This document shows positions 18,054 to 27,338 of a stretch of 64,000 nucleotides of DNA, in pieces (positions within the stretch are counted from its first letter, which is position 1; each line of letters starts with the position of its first letter). The translations under genes were made by a program, and so were the position numbers. Under the pieces are notes generated by a model. That model ran no database searches and was not told the DNA's origin. It saw only the letters and a program-made list of their open reading frames with translations. Source of the stretch: Candidatus Marinamargulisbacteria bacterium SCGC AAA071-K20 (GTDB taxonomy: Bacteria > Margulisbacteria > Marinamargulisbacteria > GCA-2716485 > AAA071-K20); assembly GCA_003265975.1 (NCBI GenBank), contig QFBU01000004.1, positions 1-64,000 on the forward strand. The letters run 5' to 3'.

Positions 18054-19279
18054 TGCTCTGTTACACACTCAATTGTATTTTTTATAGCGGTCATATTGGC
18101 TGTCGCTTCTTCTAAAGAATCTCCTGAAACAATTATAAAACAAACACGCTTTGTACAATCTATATATGGAGCTACGGTATCACCGACTTTGTACCTGAAA
18201 AATATTTTTTCAAAGCCTGGCATTTTCTTGGCAATGTCTAACCCGTTTATAGCGGTGAGTTTTCCAGGTCTTGGCCATAAACTTTCTGAAAGCGCGACTT
18301 TGTTTTTTGTGTCTTTTAATAAATAGTCGTCAAATAATTTTCCGGTGGCTGTAAGTATAGCCGCTTTCATGAGGTTTTTTCCGGTAGCTGCAGGAACCAA
18401 ATATTGGCAGTCGAAGCCACCTGAAAGTCTCACTGTCATTTCAATTATTCGTGGGCCTTCTTTGGTTTGAATCATGTCGTATTTTGCAGCACCGATTGTA
18501 ATACCTAGTTTTTTAGCGAGGTCTTCTGCGAGCGTATACATGTCGTCTTGAATGTCTTTTGACAATGTTGTGGGATGCACTAGGCCTGTTTCAAGAGCAA
18601 ATCCGTCAGCATTATCAAACTGACGATCGGTTATAAAGCCTCTATGGAATTTTCTGCTACTATCAAAAATAGTTTCAACCGTGTGTTCTGTACCTTCCCA
18701 AAGTGACTCAATAAGAGCGTTACCAGAACGAGATACCGAGATGGCTTCAGACACCATGTCTTTAACGCCATAATTGTCTGGAGTAAAAAATAGTTTGGTG
18801 CCCCTACTTCCTGAACTGGAGGTGTTTTTTACAATTAGAGGATATTTAATATCAATAAGAATGTCGTCTATTTGATCTGCATTTTGTGAATTTATGATGG
18901 CAAACCGTGGAACAGGAACTCCTAGCTCTTTCATCTTCTCTCTAAACTTGTCTTTGTTGTTTACTAGATGTGCAATTTCTGAAGAAACTGTGGGTAAATT
19001 TAAATGTTCAGCTACTTTGGCCATTGTTTCTGGAGCATCTATTCCAGCGGCTAGTACCCCTTCTATAATGATGCCTTTTTTAACTAATTTTTCCGCGCAT
19101 TCTATATGAGCATTGTAGTCAAAAATGTCGATATGAAAGAAATGAGTAGATAGAGGTTTGCATACACAGTTTTCACTGCCATCACTTACAATGATGTCGT
19201 AACCTAAAGCCTTTGCCTCGTCTATTAATGGTACTTGTAACAAGCCACCGCCAATTATCCAGAAACAGGGCTTAGTCAA
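18050..19279 (-). CDS. ATP-grasp ligase
   Basis: The protein (about 409 residues) has the carboxylate-amine ligase layout: an N-terminal Rossmann-like pre-ATP domain (CFWIIGGG), an ATP-grasp core with KNTSSSGSRGTKLF (glycine-rich loop), ALIESLWEGTEHTVETIF, and the metal site IIEMTVRLSGGFD. Such enzymes join a carboxylate to an amine via an acyl phosphate. A TTG start at 19279 is preferred because GGAG lies six bases upstream; a TTG at 19297 is also in frame. In this locus it may add an amino acid or acyl group to a sugar; that is inference. Confidence 0.85.
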   Translation of the reverse strand: MTKPCFWIIGGGLLQVPLIDEAKALGYDIIVSDGSENCVCKPLSTHFFHIDIFDYNAHIECAEKLVKKGIIIEGVLAAGIDAPETMAKVAEHLNLPTVSSEIAHLVNNKDKFREKMKELGVPVPRFAIINSQNADQIDDILIDIKYPLIVKNTSSSGSRGTKLFFTPDNYGVKDMVSEAISVSRSGNALIESLWEGTEHTVETIFDSSRKFHRGFITDRQFDNADGFALETGLVHPTTLSKDIQDDMYTLAEDLAKKLGITIGAAKYDMIQTKEGPRIIEMTVRLSGGFDCQYLVPAATGKNLMKAAILTATGKLFDDYLLKDTKNKVALSESLWPRPGKLTAINGLDIAKKMPGFEKIFFRYKVGDTVAPYIDCTKRVCFIIVSGDSLEEATANMTAIKNTIECVTEQ

Positions 19280-20174
19280 TTTTTTCTCCAAATACAATCA
19301 TCTCCCGACCTATTCCTTCTGATGCAAAAAAGTCGTAAAGCTTGGCTCTCATGTTGTTTAAGCCGGCCTTGTTCATATTTTTTTCAAAGGTCATTCGTCG
19401 AGAGTGACAACTACTGCCGACTTCGTTATTACCGATGTAGTTTTCGCCCATCATTAAGAAGAGCTCCATCGGAAAAGTTGCCATTTTATGAATTGTTTCA
19501 AACCCACAATTTTTTAATAGCTTAGGTAAATTGTCGAAATTAAAATAGTTAATGTGATGTGGTGGTGCCAGCCAGTATTGGTGTACACCTAACACTTTTT
19601 GAGCGGCTTCTTGTAGTGGGTTAAAATCGTTTGGAACCTCAATCACTATTAATCCACCTGGGTTCAAGAACTGATAAATGCGTTCTATGGTCAATTTAGG
19701 ATCTCTAATATGTTCTAAAGTTAAGGCCAAGTTAATGACATCAAACGTTCCGATATCGTCTACAGTATAGTCTTCAAATAAACCTGATTTTGTATCGATC
19801 CCTGCTTTTATAGCTATTTCTCTTGCGGGTGTAGAGGGCTCAATGCCTAAACAATCCCAGCCTCTTTTTTGGCCTACTTCTAGAAAAAACCCTAGGAAGC
19901 TTCCAATATCTAAAATCCGACGTTTTTCGGTTCTTTTTTCAAGTGCATCAAATCGGTCTTCGTACATCATTAACCAATAATCTTTTTCTTTTAATGATTT
20001 TTCAATCCATTCTGGATAATGGTCTTGGTAGTAGTCTTCGGTATAAAGTTCTTTGAGCTCTTCTTCGCTAGGAATAGGCGACAGTTGCCTAAATCCACAG
20101 TTGCTATCTTCTACAATTTTATAGTCTTCTAAATCTCTGTGATGAGGGTTTTTCATAGTCATTAACTTTATCAT
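19272..20174 (-). CDS. SAM-dependent methyltransferase of the surface-sugar locus
   Basis: The N-terminal part (about 1-70) has a NCGFRQLSPIPSEEELKELY pattern found in many carbohydrate methyltransferases. The SAM-binding motif RILDIGSFLGFFLEVG follows, then NLALTLEHIRDP and GLIVIEVPNDF. ATGs at 20174, 20159 and 20156 are all possible starts; no strong ribosome-binding site decides. It overlaps the ATP-grasp gene by eight bases and is translationally linked to it. The methylated product is unknown. Confidence 0.87.
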   Translation of the reverse strand: MIKLMTMKNPHHRDLEDYKIVEDSNCGFRQLSPIPSEEELKELYTEDYYQDHYPEWIEKSLKEKDYWLMMYEDRFDALEKRTEKRRILDIGSFLGFFLEVGQKRGWDCLGIEPSTPAREIAIKAGIDTKSGLFEDYTVDDIGTFDVINLALTLEHIRDPKLTIERIYQFLNPGGLIVIEVPNDFNPLQEAAQKVLGVHQYWLAPPHHINYFNFDNLPKLLKNCGFETIHKMATFPMELFLMMGENYIGNNEVGSSCHSRRMTFEKNMNKAGLNNMRAKLYDFFASEGIGREMIVFGEKID

Positions 20175-20181
20175 AAAACCG

Positions 20182-20194
20182 GGTGCGAGGCACC
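20182..20194. repeat. GGTGC-GAG-GCACC palindrome (REP-like)
   Basis: A five-base stem GGTGC/GCACC with a three-base loop, followed by a T-run, lies between the methyltransferase start and the chitinase remnant. Related palindromes are at 32316-32328, 32497-32564 and 61656-62264, always outside intact genes. In this AT-rich sequence they stand out by composition. Confidence 0.55.
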
Positions 20195-20201
20195 TTTTAG
20201 G

Positions 20202-20425
20202 TTAGTCGTTTAATTCTGAATGTATAAGCTGCAACAATGTATGGTTCTCATCGTCTCCTGTGAGTTCCCAAATCATTGCGCCACCAAGGTTTTGATCTTG
20301 GATATAATTAACTTTTTCTCTAATTGAATTGGTATCGTCATAACTTACCCATTCGCCTGTAGGTTCTGTCACATAGCTGATCACAAAATGATAAGCTGTG
20401 CGACAGAACCCCCTTTCCTTATATA
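20202..20425 (-). pseudogene. C-terminal fragment of a GH18 chitinase-like glycoside hydrolase
   Basis: The minus-strand frame contains GEWVSYDDTNSIREKVNYIQ and LGGAMIWELTGDD, followed by LLQLIHSEL and a stop. This is the end of glycoside hydrolase family 18 proteins, where YDD..S...K..Y and GG.M.WEL.GD form the last two strands of the barrel. The catalytic DxxDxDxE region is absent, the open frame stops upstream near 20430, and the first possible ATG (20384) would give only 60 residues. It is a remnant. Confidence 0.75.
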
Positions 20426-20580
20426 AGGTTACTTAGATATCGGGAATTAATGAAATATATTTCACTATAATTAAATTTATTCCTTAAAACCACCCTATTT
20501 AAAGGATCCATACGCAATTAAATGTCTATATTTTTCAAAAATAATGACAATATGTTTTCTTTATAAATAAATTGAATAAA

Positions 20581-21549
20581 TTAGAATAAATCGACGATTC
20601 TGGACACACCTTTAGTATCCACTATTTGCCCAACGTCGTCTGCTAATTCTTGATGAGACTGTATCGAGTCAAATATTGCATGTAGAGAGTCTGTTATGTC
20701 ATCAGGTTCTACTTGTTTATAGAAGCCCAGAGGAAAAATACCGTTAAAATTGTCTAAGGCCTCTTCGTCATTTTGGTCTGACTCGTAATTGCTGATCACT
20801 ATAACGGGTACTTTCAAAATAGCCGCTTCGTAAATACTTATCCCTAAGCCAGTTATCACACAGCCCGCTTCAGAAAAAAGAGTACTCAGGTCTGACACAT
20901 TGTCGTGAACTGTAAATTTTGGATATTTTTTTGCTAGTTTTTTTATATCATTAAGTCCATTAAAAGCCGGACCGGCAACCACGTCTATGTCTTCATAATT
21001 TGTTTTCGCAATGGCATCCATCACTAATTCTGTGAGCTTATTGGGGTCTGAGCCGCCCATAGATATTACAATTCTATGACGATTTAACTTTAAATTATCT
21101 TTTATTCTTTCCTTAATAAATGACGGTTTAATTATTGTGTATTCAGAACCACCGCACCGCGCCCCTTTTGCTTTAGCCCAATCCAACTCATTAAAATTAA
21201 AATGGGGGTTTGGGTAAATAACTAAGTCGGCGTTTAGTCTATTGTTGTCTAACGAGTCAATTATTATTGTTTTGATCTTATTCTTTTTTGCTTCTTTTAT
21301 TAGCTCTGCAACGTCCTGCTTGGTATCAAAAACAATTAGGCTTGGAGAAAGGTCTTTTAGGGTTTCTATAGATTTAAATATTGAAAATCTTATCTCTTGT
21401 TTACTTAAAAGTGATGTCGCTGTGGTGTCGTTATTAACAAGGCAATGATACGGAATATTACGACTTAAAACTTCTTTAATCAGGCTAATAGTTCTACTAA
21501 GGTGTCCAAGTCCATTTTTTTTTGATCCCGTAGTGTAGAATAAAATCAT
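20581..21549 (-). CDS. pseG: UDP-2,4-diacetamido-2,4,6-trideoxy-beta-L-altropyranose hydrolase, PseG/SpsG family
   Basis: PseG releases UDP from the acetylated nucleotide sugar, the step before PseI. The 322-residue GT-B-like protein has KNGLGHLSRTISL at residues 11-23 (catalytic-His region, normally RxGxGHxxR), IVISMGGSDPNKLT and VITGLGISIYEAA near the C-terminus (nucleotide site). It lies in the opposite-strand half of the locus from pseB/C/I. Some relatives are glycosyltransferases, so the role rests partly on context. Confidence 0.85.
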   Translation of the reverse strand: MILFYTTGSKKNGLGHLSRTISLIKEVLSRNIPYHCLVNNDTTATSLLSKQEIRFSIFKSIETLKDLSPSLIVFDTKQDVAELIKEAKKNKIKTIIIDSLDNNRLNADLVIYPNPHFNFNELDWAKAKGARCGGSEYTIIKPSFIKERIKDNLKLNRHRIVISMGGSDPNKLTELVMDAIAKTNYEDIDVVAGPAFNGLNDIKKLAKKYPKFTVHDNVSDLSTLFSEAGCVITGLGISIYEAAILKVPVIVISNYESDQNDEEALDNFNGIFPLGFYKQVEPDDITDSLHAIFDSIQSHQELADDVGQIVDTKGVSRIVDLF

Positions 21550-21641
21550 TCTTATAGTATATCATCGCTTGTTACTTCCTGAGTCAGTATTTAAAACATT
21601 AATTATATCTTTGAAAATACTTACTCTGGTATAATAATGAG

Positions 21642-23327
21642 ATGTCTACACTGTTATTCGAACCCATTAAAGAAAAAATAAACCCAGCGTCCGAAATCCC
21701 GCTTTGCTTATGGACTTTTTTGTCTTCAGAGAACTTACTTACTCCAGAAATTCTTGAAAAAATGGTATTTATAAACAAAACCCATCAAGAAAATGCTGAG
21801 CTGAACGATGGCTTAAATTCTCTTATCGATCATGTATTTTTACCTGATATCGCCACTTGGCTAAATCAAAAACATAAGACCAATCACCCCTTCCAATTCT
21901 GGGCTATTTTACTTAAACCCTGGATTGGATTTGTAGTTAACGCGTCCTACTACTACTTTTTATTACTCGAACAATACTTTAAAGAGTATCCAGAAAAAGT
22001 GACTGTTACTCTTCTTGAACTAGACTCAGACTGGGAGTTTAAAGACACCGACTATTTCATAAGACATGGGCACCTATCCACAAATTTTCATCAATTTTTA
22101 ATTACTGAAATCTTACGAGGGTCTTATTCTGATAAAATAAAACACGAAAAAGTCAGTCCATTTAGTCCTCCTTTAGTGGATGTAAGTAATGGCTTTGAAA
22201 GCATACAAGACCATCGCTCTCGACGGTGCATTAAGATTCCTGGAATGTCTACCATTGCTGAACTATTGTTGTCACTCCTATTAACCTTAAAGCCAGCCGT
22301 AGACACACCTAGTCATGACCCTATTTTTGTATCAAAAGATGATCAATTTTCTATCCCTGAAACGCTAAGGTCTACAATTACAGAATGTCTAAAAAGATCT
22401 ATCCCACTGTCTTTTACAAGGTACTATGAGGACTATCAAAAAAGAGCTGAAAAAATTAATTATAAAAAAGGGAAATTACGCGTTTTTGGGGCCGTTTCGT
22501 CTACCTTTGAACAAATGAAATTCTACTTAGCCAATGCAAAAGCACAAGGTGAAATATTAATTACGACTCAACATGGTGGAAATTACGGATTACATTTAAG
22601 CCATTGGGAGCCACAGTTGTTTGAATATAGATTCCATCATTTTATTACTTGGGGATGGACGTCTAAACCTGACCAATACGCCAATAAAATAGCGCTACCC
22701 TCCCCTTATATGAAACAGTTTAAAAACCGTCATAAATTTAAAAACAACACTGTTATTTTTATTGGCACTGACATTAACCCTCTCTTATATGGGTTTATCC
22801 CTTCATTTTTTGAGGGCAAAAAATGTCTTGAATACAGAGACGATAAACTTAAGTTTCTAAATCAATTATCACAAGAACGATTGAAGACCGTCGCTTATAG
22901 AGCCTACCCAAATAGCCGAAATAGATTTTCAGACAACGAGTATATTAGGTCTAATTGCCCTGATTTAACGTTACTGGAAGGTGACTGGACTACACTTCAT
23001 AAAGCTCTTTTCAACTCTAAGCTTTGTGTTATGGACCACTTAGGGACGTCTTTGTTAATTTGCCTGTCAGCTAACGTTCCTTTTATATGTTTTTGGAGAG
23101 AAAGTTTTTGTGATTTAAATGACGAGGGGCGTGCTTTAATTGAGACCTTGAAAGAGGATCAATTATTTTTTGATGACGCCAAAGAAGCAGCTGACTTTGT
23201 TAATTCACTGAGTAATGTTGAGTCCTGGTGGAAGTCAAAACAAGCACTTAGAGCTACCTTAATGAATTATTATGCTAATAACAACGATTGGTTTATGCCC
23301 TGGTTAAAGAAACTTTTGGCTATATAA
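21642..23327 (+). CDS. LIC12162-family putative transferase
   Basis: The 561-residue protein matches the TIGR04331/LIC12162 transferase family found in surface-polysaccharide and nonulosonate loci. Diagnostic stretches are the N-terminal IPLCLWTFLSSENLL, QHGGNYGLHLSHWEP near 310, the PYM... linker region near 362, and MDHLGTSLLICLSANVPFICFW near the C-terminus. It probably transfers the finished nine-carbon sugar to its acceptor. It is divergent from pseG, 92 bp away, and may share the control region. Confidence 0.85.
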   Translation: MSTLLFEPIKEKINPASEIPLCLWTFLSSENLLTPEILEKMVFINKTHQENAELNDGLNSLIDHVFLPDIATWLNQKHKTNHPFQFWAILLKPWIGFVVNASYYYFLLLEQYFKEYPEKVTVTLLELDSDWEFKDTDYFIRHGHLSTNFHQFLITEILRGSYSDKIKHEKVSPFSPPLVDVSNGFESIQDHRSRRCIKIPGMSTIAELLLSLLLTLKPAVDTPSHDPIFVSKDDQFSIPETLRSTITECLKRSIPLSFTRYYEDYQKRAEKINYKKGKLRVFGAVSSTFEQMKFYLANAKAQGEILITTQHGGNYGLHLSHWEPQLFEYRFHHFITWGWTSKPDQYANKIALPSPYMKQFKNRHKFKNNTVIFIGTDINPLLYGFIPSFFEGKKCLEYRDDKLKFLNQLSQERLKTVAYRAYPNSRNRFSDNEYIRSNCPDLTLLEGDWTTLHKALFNSKLCVMDHLGTSLLICLSANVPFICFWRESFCDLNDEGRALIETLKEDQLFFDDAKEAADFVNSLSNVESWWKSKQALRATLMNYYANNNDWFMPWLKKLLAI

Positions 23328-23353
23328 CTATCCGTACTGGATGCTATTTGTAT

Positions 23354-23651
23354 CTATAAAGCATCATTGATAAATGTAGTTGTCCCTGAACTATCTAAGC
23401 AACTAGAGACTTCAATAAAAGGATTTACGTATACAGTCGTAGCAAGATCAAGTAACGACCTGCCTATAGCCCCTATCATATAAGACACCCTTTTAGCTGG
23501 TTTTGGAAAACTAAGCTTATCTGCCAAGTACAATGCGGTTTCTGCACCCACCGTGCTCAATGGACTAAATGCAGCACGTGAGATATTCGTAAGCCACGTC
23601 AGCTCCGTTTTAAGTCTACCGCTACGGGGTTGATGACTAAACTCAAACTTC
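23354..23651 (-). pseudogene. Unrecognised coding remnant after the small hydrophobic-protein gene
   Basis: A minus-strand frame stays open across the end of the 23652-23873 gene and down to a stop at 23354. It encodes a plausible protein end (SRAAFSPLSTVGAETALYLA, then KRVSYMIGAIGRSLLDLATT), but has no ATG and only a TTG at 23560 without a ribosome-binding site. The simplest explanation is one gene split by a frameshift near 23655, joining it to the 73-residue frame. I do not recognise the family. Confidence 0.35.
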
Positions 23652-23873
23652 TTAAGAAGAACATTTATGGTTAAAAGTATCTTTAAAATATTTTTTTACC
23701 GCATTTTCACAATCTGCCAATTGGGTTGTTTCTTCTTCAGAATAGTGACCGGTTAAGTTTGGTATGCCATCACTTACGCCTGCTCCAAAAAGTTGACCCA
23801 GACCAGAAGCAAAGAGTGCTGTAACAGCAATATCTGCAATTGCTACCTCTATAGTTGCGATATTTTTTTTCAT
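23652..23873 (-). CDS. Small hydrophobic protein of unknown function
   Basis: The 73-residue frame has a clear ribosome-binding site (CAGGAGT) eight bases before its ATG. Residues 4-32 are hydrophobic and glycine/alanine-rich (IATIEVAIADIAVTALFASG then LGQLFGAG); the rest is acidic with two Cys (ADCENAVKK... and KCSS). It could be a short membrane or exported protein, or the N-terminal part of a frameshifted longer gene continuing to 23354. No family recognised. Confidence 0.5.
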   Translation of the reverse strand: MKKNIATIEVAIADIAVTALFASGLGQLFGAGVSDGIPNLTGHYSEEETTQLADCENAVKKYFKDTFNHKCSS

Positions 23874-24087
23874 GACAAGTACTCCTGAATAAATAATATT
23901 TTTTCAAATTTGAGGAGCTTGTAGGTGAGACTCATACAGGAGTTAATCCAAGTTTAGATCATATAGCTTAATAAGCTATCATATTATCAATAATGAAATT
24001 TCATTTAATTATTAAATTCTAGATTTTATGCAAATTGAGCAAGATTACACTTTTCATCAAATTTCATAAATAGTCTGTGAATTACAG

Positions 24088-24245
24088 CTAGTTAAATAAT
24101 CTAACTTTAATTGAATTTAGCTTATCTATTTCAACAATCGCGTCTTTTATAGAAATTTCTAGAACATGACCTGCCAGTTTTTTGTCATCAGATATAAAAT
24201 AAAAATGGAACCCAGGAAATATCACCTGACTACTGTAAAAAGTAA
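24088..24245 (-). pseudogene. Acetolactate decarboxylase (AlsD/BudA) C-terminal remnant
   Basis: The minus-strand frame reads FYSSQVIFPGFHFYFISDD, then KKLAGHVLEISIKDAIVEID before a stop at 24088. This corresponds to the conserved end of alpha-acetolactate decarboxylase (VPGYHFHFISDDRKFGGHVL). The His residues of the zinc site are partly present, but no start or N-terminal domain is found. The remainder of the 23874-24302 gap shows nothing else. Confidence 0.75.
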
Positions 24246-24302
24246 GTAGTAAGTCACAAACTCAATGCCACCTCATTTGCTTATGGCTAAGCAACTTCGA
24301 AG

Positions 24303-25883
24303 CTAACCTAAACTGTCGTCAGCCAAATGCCAGTTTTTTAAATTATCAATTACTGTGACTTCGACAATATTATCAGCTTTGTCGAGAAGTTCCTGACATT
24401 CTTTACTTAAATTGAGTAAATGAAGTTTCTTTTTACTTTGAGCATATCTCTCAGCAATATTATTAATGGCTTCAAGCGCTGAATGGTCATGCACTCTTGC
24501 AGTTTTAAAGTCGATTACTATATTTAATGGGTCTTTTTTAATGTTGAATAAGTCTTTAAACGATGTTACTGAACCAAAAAACAAGGCCCCTTTTAATTTA
24601 TAATATTTATACCCTTTTTTGTCAGTTGATGTTTCAGCTTCAATTTTTTTACCTTGCTCCCAAGCAAATACTAAGGCTAAAATTATTACACCTACAAATA
24701 CAGCAACAGCTAAGTCGACAAGGACCGTTGTAATTGATACTACAAAAATAATGAAGGCGTCTGCTCTTGGAATTTGACTTAATTGTCTAAAACTAGACCA
24801 TTCAAACGTGGCAATAGACACCATAAACATCACGCCAACTAATGCCGCTAACGGAATAGCTTCAATTAAAAGTGCTCCAAAAAGAAAAAATGAAAGTAAA
24901 CTCAATGCAGCGGTAAGTCCTGAAAGTCGACCTCGTCCCCCTGCTCTTATATTGATCATGCTTTGCCCTATCATGGCGCATCCACCCATTCCGCCAAACA
25001 AGCCATTTATAACATTAGCAAGCCCTTGCCCTATACTTTCCTTGTTTCCACGCCCTCTAGTTTCTGTTAATTCATCAACTAACGTTAAAGTCATTAACGA
25101 CTCTATCAGTCCAACGGCTGCTGCAAGTAAGGCATAAGGGAGAACCACTTTAATCGCGTCAAAAGAAATAGTTGGTAAGTTAAAGCTAGGGAACGATGCA
25201 GCGATGGTGGTTTTTGTAGGATCCATATTTTTTACGAAGTCTAATACGTTATAAATTTCAAAGCCCAATGATTTTAAATAAATAGATATCCCTGTAACGG
25301 AAATTATTGCCAGTAGAGTTGCTGGAACGGCCTTAGTGAATTTTGGTAGAAAATGAATAATGCCCATGGTTAGGGCTATCAATGTTCCCATGATGGCTAA
25401 GGGTTGTGTTGACATAAGATGTGCGTCGGCGCCTGTTCCAACGTAAAACTGAGAAAACTGAGCTTTAAAAATGATAATGGCAAGGCCGTTAACAAAACCT
25501 AGCATGACGGAATGAGGGATGAGTCGGATAAATTTCCCTAATTTAAAAATGCCAAATAACAGTTGTATTATCCCCATTAGGCATACGGCTAAAAACAAGT
25601 AGTTTAGTGCGACATCTGGACCATGTAGGCCTGTTTGAGCAATTACTAAAGGGGCAAATATAACAGCAACGGCACCAGTAGCACCTGAGATCATTCCGGG
25701 ACGTCCCCCAAAAATAGCTGTAATGAGACCCATTATAAATGCGGCATAAAGACCTACTCTAGGGTCAACGTGTGCTACAAACGAAAAGGCAATTGCTTCT
25801 GGTACTAAGGCAAGTGCTACGGTAATCCCTGACAGGATATCGTTTTTAAGGTTCTTTGGTTTTTTTATTATTAGGTCTAACAT
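24303..25883 (-). CDS. SulP-family anion permease with STAS domain
   Basis: The 526-residue protein has the SulP/SLC26 fold: GITVALALVPEAIAFSFVAH near residues 19-38, multiple transmembrane helices to about residue 405, and a C-terminal STAS domain (about 430-520) with VIDFKTARVHDHSALEAI. It is an inner-membrane transporter of sulfate, bicarbonate or another anion. The QGLANVINGLFGGMGGCAMIG segment resembles bicarbonate/sulfate transporters of the BicA type. The anion cannot be fixed from sequence. Confidence 0.92.
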   Translation of the reverse strand: MLDLIIKKPKNLKNDILSGITVALALVPEAIAFSFVAHVDPRVGLYAAFIMGLITAIFGGRPGMISGATGAVAVIFAPLVIAQTGLHGPDVALNYLFLAVCLMGIIQLLFGIFKLGKFIRLIPHSVMLGFVNGLAIIIFKAQFSQFYVGTGADAHLMSTQPLAIMGTLIALTMGIIHFLPKFTKAVPATLLAIISVTGISIYLKSLGFEIYNVLDFVKNMDPTKTTIAASFPSFNLPTISFDAIKVVLPYALLAAAVGLIESLMTLTLVDELTETRGRGNKESIGQGLANVINGLFGGMGGCAMIGQSMINIRAGGRGRLSGLTAALSLLSFFLFGALLIEAIPLAALVGVMFMVSIATFEWSSFRQLSQIPRADAFIIFVVSITTVLVDLAVAVFVGVIILALVFAWEQGKKIEAETSTDKKGYKYYKLKGALFFGSVTSFKDLFNIKKDPLNIVIDFKTARVHDHSALEAINNIAERYAQSKKKLHLLNLSKECQELLDKADNIVEVTVIDNLKNWHLADDSLG

Positions 25884-25951
25884 AATTATGGTTTAAGGCT
25901 TCAGTATACATTAAATTTCATTAGTTTTTCATTTTAGGTATAATAGATACT

Positions 25952-26584
25952 ATGAACCCACTACTATTAAATAATATTTTTTATATTTTAGAGACCACAG
26001 CTATATTTTCTTTTGCACTTTCAGGTATGATTGCAGCAAAAAGAAAAAACTTTGATCCTGTTGGTACTTACGTTATTGCCTGCGTTACTGCTTTTGGTGG
26101 AGGTACATTAAGAGACGTTATTTTAGATGTGCAACCCGTGTATTGGATTAGTCATCCAGAGTATCCTGCTATTATTTTTCTGTTCATTATGTTTGCTTAC
26201 CTTTTTACTTTTGTGTTTAAAGGATTCCATATTAAAGAAAAATGGTTATTTATTCCTGACTCAGTAGGAATTTCGTTTTTTGCTATTACGTCCGCCCAAA
26301 CGGCCATTTCTTTAGGTTACCCAATTATTATAGTAGGTATATTTTCTACAATGACAGCTTGTTTTGGTGGTGTTTTTTGCGATATTTTATGTTTAGAAAC
26401 ACCAAAAATTTTTAATAGAGGGGTAAGTTTATATGCCTCAGCCGTTTTTATTGGGGCTTGCTTGTACTTTATCTTACATTCTTTTTTTGGAGTTTCTCCT
26501 GAAATTAATATGGTGGTATCCTCCTTAGCTACATTATCGCTACGTTTTCTAGCTGTTAAATTTAAATGGAGGTTAGACTTTTAG
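25952..26584 (+). CDS. TRIC/UPF0126-family membrane protein (YicG/YadS type)
   Basis: The 210-residue protein contains two UPF0126 repeats: FSFALSGMIAAKRKNFDPVG with GGGTLRDVIL in the first, and FFAITSAQTA with GGVFCDILC in the second. Prokaryotic TRIC channels are trimeric monovalent-cation channels; some relatives move amino acids. It overlaps the upstream end of the VIT-family frame and is probably co-transcribed with it. Confidence 0.9.
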   Translation: MNPLLLNNIFYILETTAIFSFALSGMIAAKRKNFDPVGTYVIACVTAFGGGTLRDVILDVQPVYWISHPEYPAIIFLFIMFAYLFTFVFKGFHIKEKWLFIPDSVGISFFAITSAQTAISLGYPIIIVGIFSTMTACFGGVFCDILCLETPKIFNRGVSLYASAVFIGACLYFILHSFFGVSPEINMVVSSLATLSLRFLAVKFKWRLDF

Positions 26585-26586
26585 TT

Positions 26587-27330
26587 ATGACTTACGACGA
26601 AACCGCTTTTAACAAACATATAGCCGAAGAACATAAAATGTCTTTACTTGGAGACTATGTAAAAGAAATTGTTTACGGAGGTACTGACGGCATTGTAACT
26701 ACCTTTGCTGTGGTAGCTGGGTTTTCTGGTGCCTATTTAAATGCTGAAAACACAATTCAGTTAAGTATTTTAACCGTATTACTATTTGGACTAGCAAACC
26801 TATTTGCTGACGGGATGGCGATGGGACTTGGAAACTTTATTTCACTCAGAGCAGAACACAGTATGTATCTTGCTCATAAAGACAAAGAATGGGAAGAGAT
26901 TCAAACCAACCCTAAACAAGAAGAAATAGAAACTATTTTTTTACTTATGAGAAAAGGTTTAAGTGAAGAAGACGCTAAAGCTATGACTAAATTATACATA
27001 AAATACCCAAAATATTGGTTAGACTTTATGATGACTGAAGAGTTGCAATTACAAAGCACCGAAGCTATTAAACCCTTTGTTAATGGACTAATGACCTTTC
27101 TGTCATTTTGCTTTTTTGGATTTATCCCTATTATTCCTTATCTTTTTAGTACCGATCCTAGACAGGCATTTACTATCTCTATTTTTTCTACACTTTTTGC
27201 ATTGGCCTCTTTAGGATTATTAAGTGGTTGGGTAACTAAACGAAACAAACTATGGACTATTTCTGAGTCAATTCTTGTTGGAGGCACTGCTGCCGGGATA
27301 GCCTATTTTGTAGGCACCTTTTTCGCTTAA
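26587..27330 (+). CDS. VIT1/CCC1-family iron/manganese transporter
   Basis: The protein has EIVYGGTDGIVTTFAVVAGFSGA, the hallmark first helix of VIT/CCC1 transporters, GLANLFADGMAMGLGNFIS in helix 2, and three helices at the C-terminus. A cytosolic E-rich segment (EWEEIQTNPKQEEIE) fits the metal-binding domain between helices 2 and 3. The start at 26587 follows GGAGG (26568-26572); an ATG at 26566 is in frame but overlaps the preceding gene. It likely exports Fe2+ or Mn2+ from the cytosol. Confidence 0.87.
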   Translation: MTYDETAFNKHIAEEHKMSLLGDYVKEIVYGGTDGIVTTFAVVAGFSGAYLNAENTIQLSILTVLLFGLANLFADGMAMGLGNFISLRAEHSMYLAHKDKEWEEIQTNPKQEEIETIFLLMRKGLSEEDAKAMTKLYIKYPKYWLDFMMTEELQLQSTEAIKPFVNGLMTFLSFCFFGFIPIIPYLFSTDPRQAFTISIFSTLFALASLGLLSGWVTKRNKLWTISESILVGGTAAGIAYFVGTFFA

Positions 27331-27338
27331 GCTTATTT

